A DNA stretch of 64,000 bases from an uncultured Eubacterium sp. (GTDB lineage Bacteria; Bacillota; Clostridia; Lachnospirales; Lachnospiraceae), in contig CAKRGF010000005.1 in NCBI GenBank assembly GCA_934322085.1, positions 1 through 64,000 on the forward strand. The letters run 5' to 3'. This document shows positions 26,347 through 32,598 of the stretch, piece by piece. The notes beneath the pieces were generated by a model. The model saw nothing but the letters and a program-made list of their open reading frames with translations. It was not told where the DNA came from and did not search any database. Position numbers and translations under genes: made by a program. How positions within the stretch are numbered: position 1 is the stretch's first letter; the number at the start of each line of letters is the position of its first letter.

Positions 26347-26375
26347 TTTACAACGAAGTTAAATTGTGTTATGAT
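26347..26375 (+). promoter_or_regulatory. rpsO promoter
   Basis: TTTACA (26347-26352) and TATGAT (26370-26375) lie 17 bp apart, starting 3 bp after the carB stop. Confidence 0.75.
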
Positions 26376-26384
26376 AGCAAATAG

Positions 26385-26429
26385 CCATTACTCAGATTGC
26401 GGAAACTCCGACCGGATCTTAGTAAATGG
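26385..26429 (+). promoter_or_regulatory. candidate S15 autoregulatory leader
   Basis: CCATTACT (26385-26392) pairs with AGTAAATGG (26421-26429), and an inner AGAT/ATCT with a GC stem completes a branched hairpin in the rpsO 5' UTR. S15 is known to bind and repress its own leader in several Bacillota with differing structures. Assignment here is from position and fold only. Confidence 0.5.
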
Positions 26430-26460
26430 TGATAAGAAAATATTTAGGAGGTACGTCACA

Positions 26461-26727
26461 ATGATGACTACAGAAAAGAAAAAAGAAATTATTGCAGCTT
26501 ATGGAAGAACACCGGATGATACAGGTTCACCGGAAGTTCAGGTAGCGCTTCTTACTGAGCGTATCAACACTTTGACAGAGCACTTGAAAGAGAATAAGAA
26601 AGATCATCATTCTCGTCGTGGTATGTACAAAATGATTGGTAAGAGAAGAGGCCTTTTGGATTATCTGAAGAAGACAGATTTGGAAGGTTATCGTGCGCTG
26701 ATTGAAAAACTTGGTTTGCGTAAATAA
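26461..26727 (+). CDS. rpsO: 30S ribosomal protein S15
   Basis: This 88-residue S15 binds the central domain of 16S rRNA early in 30S assembly. The sequence is typical ([36 protein letters not shown]). Two ATG codons lie side by side at 26461 and 26464, both served by TAGGAGG. The length is that of the family. The rpsO-pnp proximity, common in bacteria, is interrupted here by a Nudix gene. Confidence 0.97.
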   Translation: MMTTEKKKEIIAAYGRTPDDTGSPEVQVALLTERINTLTEHLKENKKDHHSRRGMYKMIGKRRGLLDYLKKTDLEGYRALIEKLGLRK

Positions 26728-26739
26728 TTTGTGTGACTT

Positions 26740-26786
26740 GAGTGCTTTCGTCAAATGGATACTGTTTGATTGAAGGCACTCTTTCT
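26740..26786 (+). terminator. terminator after rpsO
   Basis: GAGTGCTTTCGTCAAA pairs with TTTGATTGAAGGCACTC (ending 26781) with small mismatches, followed by TTTCT. Confidence 0.75.
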
Positions 26787-26818
26787 ATGAAAAAAATTTT
26801 TCTTAAAAAGGTGAGAAA

Positions 26819-27271
26819 ATGAAACGAAATCGCAGTCAGGCTATGGTTTGCCGGGATGGCAAATTACTGCTTGTAGAACACAGAATGAAAGGAAGAGATT
26901 TCTTTAATCTGCCGGGAGGCGGCATTGAGGAAAATGAGACACCGGAAGAAGCAGCTTTACGTGAGTTAAACGAAGAAGCAGGCGTGAGTGGAAAAATTGT
27001 GCGTCCGCTTGCCATTGAATATAAACCGGATTTGGAAAGCCGGATTTTTACATTTTTGGTAGAAATTCCGGATGATGCGGTTCCACACAAGGGAATTGAC
27101 CCGGAATTATCGGAGTCGGAACAAACGATTGTCGGTGTGACATGGCGTACATTAGAAGAGATTGCGGAGCGTGACCGTGCGTACTTATTTGGAGCCGGTC
27201 TGATGCGTGTGCCGCTGTTTCACGATGAGGTTTTAAAGTGGCCCGATGACGCTATCAGTTATCCGAAATAA
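26819..27271 (+). CDS. Nudix hydrolase
   Basis: This 150-residue protein has a perfect Nudix box, GX5EX7REUXEEXGU, seen as GGIEENE, then RELNEEAGV. These enzymes hydrolyse nucleoside diphosphates linked to another group; an ADP-ribose, sugar-nucleotide or oxidised-nucleotide substrate cannot be chosen from sequence. An unusual C-terminal ending (HDEVLKWPDDAISYPK) is rich in acidic residues. AAAGGTGAG precedes the ATG. It stands alone between terminators or promoters of rpsO and pnp. Confidence 0.9.
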   Translation: MKRNRSQAMVCRDGKLLLVEHRMKGRDFFNLPGGGIEENETPEEAALRELNEEAGVSGKIVRPLAIEYKPDLESRIFTFLVEIPDDAVPHKGIDPELSESEQTIVGVTWRTLEEIAERDRAYLFGAGLMRVPLFHDEVLKWPDDAISYPK

Positions 27272-27277
27272 GGAAAG

Positions 27278-27306
27278 TTGCTTTTTTTGCAAAGATTGTG
27301 TATAAT
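27278..27306 (+). promoter_or_regulatory. pnp promoter
   Basis: TTGCTT (27278-27283), a 17-bp spacer and TATAAT (27301-27306). Confidence 0.75.
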
Positions 27307-27324
27307 AAATTTTGTATGTAAATT

Positions 27325-27390
27325 GAGATGACACCGAGACTTCTGAAAAGCTCATTGATACAGTGGTTTTTTCAGTGGTTTCGGCATCTC
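27325..27390 (+). promoter_or_regulatory. long stem-loop in the pnp leader
   Basis: GAGATG/CATCTC closes a stem that continues through CCGAGAC/GGTTTCGG and ACTTCTGAAAA/TTTTTTCAGTGGT to a small loop. It occupies nearly the whole 5' UTR. In E. coli a comparable leader duplex is cut by RNase III and then used by PNPase to autoregulate; the same role is a reasonable inference here, and an rnc gene is present at 53.9 kb. Confidence 0.65.
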
Positions 27391-27415
27391 GAAATAAGAA
27401 TAAAGGAGAAAAAGT

Positions 27416-29509
27416 ATGTACAAGACATTTTCAATGGAGCTTGCAGGACGTACTTTGTCAGTTGACATTGGACGTGTAGCTGCTCAGGCAAATGGCGCTG
27501 CATTTATGCGCTATGGTGATACAGTTGTCCTTTCTACGGCAACAGCATCCGAGAAACCAAGAGAGGGAATTGATTTCTTCCCATTAAGCGTAGAATATCA
27601 TGAAAAGATGTATTCCATCGGAAAGATTCCGGGAGGATTTACAAGACGTGAGGGTAAACCAAGCGATAACTCAATTTTGACTTGTCGTGTAATTGACCGC
27701 CCGATGCGTCCATTGTTCCCAAAAGATTATCGAAATGATGTAACACTGGAAAACTTAGTTATGGATGTTGACCAGGATTGTGCACCGGAGCTTGTTGCTA
27801 TGCTTGGTTCTGCACTGGCTACCAGTATTTCAGATATTCCATTTGATGGCCCGACTGCAGCAACACAGGTTGGTTTGGTTGATGGTGAACTTGTTTACAA
27901 TCCGACAAGCGCACAGCGTGAGGTTTCTGATTTAGCACTTACCGTTGCTTCCACAAGAGATAAGGTTATCATGATTGAAGCCGGTGCAAACGAAGTTGAT
28001 GAAGCTACGATGATTCAGGCAATTTATGGTGCTCATGAGTTGAATGGACAGATTATCGAGTTCTTTGACAAGATTGTTGCTGAATGCGGTAAAGAGAAAC
28101 ATGAGTATGAGCATTTTGATATTCCGGAAGATATGTGGAATGACATGGTTAATTTCATTACACCGGAAGCTATGGAGGAAGCTGTATTTACTGATGTAAA
28201 ACAGGTTCGTGAAGAAAATATCCGCGGTATCAAAGACCGTTTGGAAGAGCGTTATGCAGAGGAGCATGAGGACTGGATTTCCTTTATTGATGAGGCTGTT
28301 TACAAATTCCAGAAAGTTACAGTCCGCAAGATGATTCTGAAAGACCACAAACGTCCGGATGGCCGTGAGGTAAAACAGATTCGTCCACTTCATGCAGAAG
28401 TTGATGTACTTCCTACTGTACATGGTTCCGGTTTGTTCTCTCGTGGACAGACACAGGTACTGAATGTTACAACATTGGCTCCACTTTCAGAGAAACAGAA
28501 ATTAGATGGTTTGGATATTACAAAGACATCCAAGAGATATATGCATCACTACAACTTCCCATCATGGTCCGTTGGTGAGACAAGACCATCCAGAGGACCG
28601 GGACGTCGTGAAATCGGACATGGTGCTTTGGCAGAGCGTGCTTTGGTTCCTGTTCTTCCTAGTGAAGAAGAGTTCCCATATGCAATCCGTACCGTATCCG
28701 AAATTTTGGAATCCAACGGTTCTACATCCCAGGGTAGTATTTGTGCATCTACATTATCATTGATGGCTGCCGGTGTTCCAATTAAGGCACCAGTTGCTGG
28801 TATTTCCGTTGGTTTGGTAACCGGTGATACCGATGATGATTACTTGATTTTGACAGATATTCAGGGTCTTGAAGATTTCTTCGGCGATATGGACTTTAAA
28901 GTTGCCGGTACGAAAAAAGGTATTACTGCCATCCAGATGGATATCAAGATTCATGGTTTGACAAGAGAAATCGTGGAGCAGGCTATCGCAAGAACAAGAG
29001 AAGCCCGTCTTTACATCTTAGATGAAGTTATGGCAAAAGCAATTGCAGAGCCTAGAAAAGAAGTAAATGCTTATGCTCCAAAGATTAAACAGATTATGAT
29101 TGACCCAGCTAAGATTGGTGAAGTTGTTGGTCAGAGAGGTAAGACAATCAACGCATTGATTGAGCGCACCGGTGTTAAAATCGACATTACCGATGATGGT
29201 GCTGTTTCCGTTTGCGGAACAGATAAAGAGGCAATGGACGAAGCACTCCGTCTCATCGAAATCATCGTAACTGATTTTGAAAAAGGCCAGATTCTTGAGG
29301 GAACAGTTGTCAGCATTAAAGACTTTGGTGCTTTCATCGAGTTTGCTCCTGGTAAAGAGGGAATGGTTCACATTTCAAACATTGCAAAACGCCGCATCAA
29401 TCATGTAGAGGACGAGCTTACACTTGGTGATAAAGTGAAAGTTATCTGCCTTGGCAAAGATAAAATGGGACGTATCAGTTTTAGTATTAAGGATGTTCCG
29501 GAAGAATAA
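27416..29509 (+). CDS. pnp: polyribonucleotide nucleotidyltransferase (PNPase)
   Basis: This 697-residue 3'-5' phosphorolytic exoribonuclease and RNA polymerase acts in RNA decay. It has two RNase PH-like domains (the second contains GSGLFSRGQTQ and the phosphate-binding SNGSTSQGS), an alpha-helical linker, then KH (GEVVGQRGKTINAL, about residue 566) and S1 (GTVVSIKDFGAFIEF, about 624) RNA-binding domains. The protein ends soon after S1, without a long tail. AAAGGAG precedes the ATG. It has its own promoter and leader and ends in a good terminator. Confidence 0.97.
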   Translation: MYKTFSMELAGRTLSVDIGRVAAQANGAAFMRYGDTVVLSTATASEKPREGIDFFPLSVEYHEKMYSIGKIPGGFTRREGKPSDNSILTCRVIDRPMRPLFPKDYRNDVTLENLVMDVDQDCAPELVAMLGSALATSISDIPFDGPTAATQVGLVDGELVYNPTSAQREVSDLALTVASTRDKVIMIEAGANEVDEATMIQAIYGAHELNGQIIEFFDKIVAECGKEKHEYEHFDIPEDMWNDMVNFITPEAMEEAVFTDVKQVREENIRGIKDRLEERYAEEHEDWISFIDEAVYKFQKVTVRKMILKDHKRPDGREVKQIRPLHAEVDVLPTVHGSGLFSRGQTQVLNVTTLAPLSEKQKLDGLDITKTSKRYMHHYNFPSWSVGETRPSRGPGRREIGHGALAERALVPVLPSEEEFPYAIRTVSEILESNGSTSQGSICASTLSLMAAGVPIKAPVAGISVGLVTGDTDDDYLILTDIQGLEDFFGDMDFKVAGTKKGITAIQMDIKIHGLTREIVEQAIARTREARLYILDEVMAKAIAEPRKEVNAYAPKIKQIMIDPAKIGEVVGQRGKTINALIERTGVKIDITDDGAVSVCGTDKEAMDEALRLIEIIVTDFEKGQILEGTVVSIKDFGAFIEFAPGKEGMVHISNIAKRRINHVEDELTLGDKVKVICLGKDKMGRISFSIKDVPEE

Positions 29510-29531
29510 GATAAGAAATATTAGGTATTGT

Positions 29532-29570
29532 AAGCTGCAAGCTGGTGAAAGCCGGCTTGTGGCTTTTTTG
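29532..29570 (+). terminator. pnp terminator
   Basis: AAGCTGCAAGCTGG pairs with CCGGCTTGTGGCTT, loop TGAAAG, then a T-run. Confidence 0.85.
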
Positions 29571-29583
29571 AAAATTTGCCCCT

Positions 29584-29612
29584 TTGTTACTTTTTGAAAC
29601 CTATGTTATACT
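29584..29612 (+). promoter_or_regulatory. promoter of the nitrilase-family gene
   Basis: TTGTTA (29584-29589), 17-bp spacer, TATACT (29607-29612). Confidence 0.6.
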
Positions 29613-29639
29613 TGTGGAAGAAGACAAAGGGGGCTTTTT

Positions 29640-30410
29640 ATGTCTAAAAAAATTGCGCTTACAAACATGGACATTGTCTGGGAAGACAAAGAAGCAAATA
29701 AGATTCAATGCGAGGAAATGATAAAGGAGGCAGCGAATGAACACGCTGACATCATTTTGTTTCCGGAGATGACATTGACCGGATTTTCTCTCCGGGTTAA
29801 AGAGATGGCAGACTATCATGAGGAGACAATTGCATATTTTTCGGCTCTTGCTGCAAAATATTCTATAATGATTGGTTTTGGTTATATTACCATGCCGGAT
29901 GAGTTTGGGCGAAATCATTTTTGCTTTGTTGATGAAAATGGAAGTGTGCTTGCTGACTATGAGAAAATCCATCCATTTACGCATGGTGGTGAGACAAAGG
30001 CGTATCGAGGGGGCAGTGAGCTCTGTCATATTTCCGCGGACGAAATGCACCTTGGTATGGCAGTCTGCTACGATTTGCGTTTTCCTGAAATGTTTCAGCA
30101 CATGCCGCTTGATACAAATGTTATCTTTTTGATTGCAAACTGGCCGGAGAGCCGCATCAGGCAGTGGTATTCTCTGCTTACAGCGAGAGCGATTGAAATG
30201 TATTCATATGTGGTAGGCGTAAATCGAACAGGAGCGGGAGATGGAATCCAATATGCAAAAAGTTCGGTTGCCTATGCACCGGATGGAAGTGTGATTTTGC
30301 CGGACTCTAAAAAATGGAATGACTATGTAACTCTTGATTTTTCAAAAGAGGTATTTCAAAAAACGATTTTTTCAAGAAGCGACAGACGACCGGAAATTTA
30401 TCAGGGATAA
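29640..30410 (+). CDS. carbon-nitrogen hydrolase (nitrilase superfamily, omega-amidase-like)
   Basis: This 256-residue cytoplasmic enzyme has the Glu-Lys-Cys triad at Glu43 (FPEMTLTGFS), Lys109 (DYEKIHPF) and Cys143 (MAVCYDLRFPE). The size and motif context fit the NIT2/YafV branch, which deaminates 2-oxoglutaramate or related amides and so repairs or recycles a glutamine transamination product. Another amide substrate remains possible. AAAGGGGG precedes the ATG and a promoter lies just upstream. Confidence 0.88.
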   Translation: MSKKIALTNMDIVWEDKEANKIQCEEMIKEAANEHADIILFPEMTLTGFSLRVKEMADYHEETIAYFSALAAKYSIMIGFGYITMPDEFGRNHFCFVDENGSVLADYEKIHPFTHGGETKAYRGGSELCHISADEMHLGMAVCYDLRFPEMFQHMPLDTNVIFLIANWPESRIRQWYSLLTARAIEMYSYVVGVNRTGAGDGIQYAKSSVAYAPDGSVILPDSKKWNDYVTLDFSKEVFQKTIFSRSDRRPEIYQG

Positions 30411-30458
30411 AATGTTATGATTTAGGAAATACTGTTTCGTATCAAATGGAAGTCAAAA

Positions 30459-31115
30459 ATGACAGGAAAGATGAGGGCGAAACAGATGGAACAGGATGCA
30501 GTAAAAGAATATGGCATGGTGATGAACGAAGGAATCTTGACATTGTCTATTATTGGGGAGATTGAGGGACATGACTGCTTATCACAAAATGCAAAAACAA
30601 CCAAATATGAGCACATTTTGCCGATTTTAGCAAGGGCAGAGCAGGACGAAAAGGTAAAGGGAATTTTATTTCTTATGAATACCGTCGGTGGTGATGTTTC
30701 ATGCGGACTTGCATTGGCGGAAATGGTTCACTCCTTAAGCATGCCAACGGTTTCCTTAGTCATTGGGGACAGTCATTCGATTGCTGTTCCGCTTACTGTA
30801 GCGGCAGATTATTCTTTTATTGTTCCATCGGCGACGATGATTATTCACCCGGTACGAATGAACGGTATGGTACTGGGAACACCACAGACGTATCGTCAGT
30901 TTCAACAGATTCAAGACAGAATTATTTGTTTCGTGGCAGAGCATAGCCGCATTTCCAAAGAAAATTTAGAAAAATTAATGATGAATACGAGTATGCTGTC
31001 CAAAGATTTAGGAACCGTTTTGGTTGGAGAGGATGCGGTGACAGCTGGACTTGTTAATGAGGTTGGAGGAATTGATAAGGCTTATCAGAAGTTGTGGGGG
31101 CTGATGAATGATTAA
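30459..31115 (+). CDS. tepA: ClpP-class serine protease (TepA-like)
   Basis: This protein of up to 218 residues is related to ClpP and B. subtilis TepA. Visible are the oxyanion region NTVGGDVSCGLALAEMV, the catalytic Ser in GDSHSIAVP and His in IIHPVRM. There is no signal peptide. TepA-type proteins are cytoplasmic; a role in protein secretion or early spore germination (small acid-soluble protein degradation) has been proposed. The start is ambiguous: ATG 30459 has a weak GGAAG, while ATG 30486 has GAGGG nine bases upstream and gives 209 residues. It is followed by the hic module promoter. Confidence 0.82.
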   Translation: MTGKMRAKQMEQDAVKEYGMVMNEGILTLSIIGEIEGHDCLSQNAKTTKYEHILPILARAEQDEKVKGILFLMNTVGGDVSCGLALAEMVHSLSMPTVSLVIGDSHSIAVPLTVAADYSFIVPSATMIIHPVRMNGMVLGTPQTYRQFQQIQDRIICFVAEHSRISKENLEKLMMNTSMLSKDLGTVLVGEDAVTAGLVNEVGGIDKAYQKLWGLMND

Positions 31116-31131
31116 AAAAGAAATACATGAC

Positions 31132-31183
31132 TTGACAGTGTTAAAAAAATAGATATAATTAGATGTAACTAGAAAACAGTTAC
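31132..31183 (+). promoter_or_regulatory. hic module promoter and operator
   Basis: TTGACA (31132-31137) and TATAAT (31154-31159) are 16 bp apart. Directly after is an inverted repeat GTAACT-N7-AGTTAC (31165-31183) overlapping the expected start point. This suits binding by the ribbon-helix-helix part of HicB as an autorepressor. Confidence 0.75.
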
Positions 31184-31227
31184 AAGGTGCTTTTTGAGGA
31201 TTTTGAAAAGAGGTGAGGCCAAAAGAT

Positions 31228-31485
31228 ATGAGCAGGATTGAAAAGGCAAAAGAGCGCATAAAGCAAAAACCTAGAGATTATACTTATAAAGAAGCAACAT
31301 ATTTATTAGAGCAAATGGGTTACAAAGAACATAATAAAGGAAAAACATCTGGTTCAAGAGTTATGTTTTATAGAGAATATGACCAACAGATTATTATGCT
31401 TCATAAACCACACCCAGGCAATGAGATGAAACCAGGAGCTGTAAAAGGACTTTTGGAAAAGTTGATTGAGATAGGAGATTTATAG
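31228..31485 (+). CDS. hicA: HicA-family toxin
   Basis: This 85-residue protein is a HicA-like mRNA interferase with a double-stranded-RNA-binding-like fold. It shows YTYKEATYLLEQMGYKEH, GKTSGSRVMFYR and MLHKPHPGNEMKPGAVKGL. The catalytic His of classical HicA, in a GSH motif, is Arg here (GSR), while the downstream HKPHPG histidines remain. Start 31228 follows GAGG; GTG at 31213 is possible. It lies 3 bp from hicB in the usual toxin-first order. Local base composition is visibly more AT-rich than in the surrounding housekeeping genes, which suggests transfer. Confidence 0.85.
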   Translation: MSRIEKAKERIKQKPRDYTYKEATYLLEQMGYKEHNKGKTSGSRVMFYREYDQQIIMLHKPHPGNEMKPGAVKGLLEKLIEIGDL

Positions 31486-31488
31486 ATT

Positions 31489-31989
31489 ATGAAAGCAAAT
31501 ATATTAGAATATAAAGGATATCATACAGTTGTTGAATTTGATTCGGCAGATAACGTATTAAGGGGAAAAATAGAAGGTATTGCAGATTATGTAGATTTTG
31601 AGTGTGATGATTTAAGTAAGATTGTTGATGAATTTCATACAGCTGTTGATGATTATCTTATTTTTTGCAAGGAAGTAGGTAAAGAACCTCAAAAAGAATA
31701 CAAAGGAATTTTTAATGTTCGTATATCTCCGGATTTGCATAGAAAAATTGCTTTGAAAGCGAGCAAACAAAGCAAAACATTAAATGCATGTGTAGAAGAA
31801 GCAATTAGTAATTATGTATCCGAAGAAATTGTTACTATTAGAACAGAAAATGATATAAAAAGAATAGCACAGGAATTTAAAGTGAATCTTGGTTTTGCTG
31901 ACATTGAAAATGAGGAAATAAATTCAAATGTTATTCCGATAAATACCAAGCTAGCTATAAATTATAAGGAGGAATTAAAGAAATTATGA
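31489..31989 (+). CDS. hicB: HicB-family antitoxin with a C-terminal extension
   Basis: This is a 166-residue protein. Residues 1-65 form the HicB RNase H-like partial fold that blocks HicA. Residues 73-110 form a ribbon-helix-helix DNA-binding domain (FNVRISPDLHRKIALKA). Residues 111-166 are an additional polar tail not needed for either function. In toxin-antitoxin-chaperone systems the antitoxin carries such a tail (the chaperone-addiction sequence) that a SecB-like chaperone must hold. The next gene is SecB-like and overlaps by 4 bp, so the tail is probably that type. It likely represses the promoter through the inverted repeat at 31165-31183. Confidence 0.88.
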   Translation: MKANILEYKGYHTVVEFDSADNVLRGKIEGIADYVDFECDDLSKIVDEFHTAVDDYLIFCKEVGKEPQKEYKGIFNVRISPDLHRKIALKASKQSKTLNACVEEAISNYVSEEIVTIRTENDIKRIAQEFKVNLGFADIENEEINSNVIPINTKLAINYKEELKKL

Positions 31990-32405
31990 TAGAAAATTTG
32001 CAAGATTATTTTAAATCAAATTACGAAGTTTATTTAGAAAATATAATGTATACTAGAATAGAGGATGAATTCACAGCTAATGTTTACCAATTGAATGGAG
32101 TAGATACAATTGAAACCAAATTGCAAGAAGATTGTGTTAAAATATCCGTAAAAAGGAAGTTGGAATTTTCTCCGAAATCTGTATTTTGTTTAGAAATAAC
32201 CTATGGTGCTTTATTAGAGTTTGCTGACGAAAAAGGAGGCGAACATGATTGGGAAAATGTAAATTTAGCGAAGGAATTTAAATTAAATGGGCAATTTGTC
32301 TTAGATAATTTAATGAGAAGAATTTCGCTTTTGACAGCAGAAATTACATCTTCAAGTGGTCAGGCACCTATTATTATTAAACCAGAGATTGCACCTAAAC
32401 AATAA
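31986..32405 (+). CDS. SecB-like chaperone of a toxin-antitoxin-chaperone module
   Basis: This 139-residue protein resembles the SecB fold. The segment VFCLEITYGALLEF matches the SecB central strand (lev-yaGiF), and the end NLMRRISLLTAEIT...GQAPIIIKPEI matches the C-terminal helix and the PPL-LPPI motif of SecB. The N-terminal half is a beta-rich domain. Its start ATGA overlaps the hicB stop, so translation is coupled. Dedicated SecB-like chaperones in TAC modules (Rv1957 of M. tuberculosis) stabilise the antitoxin. Similarity is read by eye, so a profile search is needed. It is AT-rich like hicA and hicB. No terminator is obvious after it. Confidence 0.72.
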   Translation: MIENLQDYFKSNYEVYLENIMYTRIEDEFTANVYQLNGVDTIETKLQEDCVKISVKRKLEFSPKSVFCLEITYGALLEFADEKGGEHDWENVNLAKEFKLNGQFVLDNLMRRISLLTAEITSSSGQAPIIIKPEIAPKQ

Positions 32406-32501
32406 GTTGACCAATAAAAATATATAGATATTATAATAAATAGTAGTAAATTTAATTTTGAACCCAAGCAGCAAAATATAAACATCTGTTCGATAAAACA
32501 C

Positions 32502-32530
32502 TTGCGGTAAAAAGCGATTCAGTGTATAAT
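32502..32530 (+). promoter_or_regulatory. ftsK promoter
   Basis: TTGCGG (32502-32507), 17-bp spacer, TATAAT (32525-32530). Confidence 0.75.
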
Positions 32531-32598
32531 ATAGTTTCAGTACGCTGCGAATCAATTAGCAGATATCGTACATGTTAGTTGTGTCTGGGGAGGATTTT

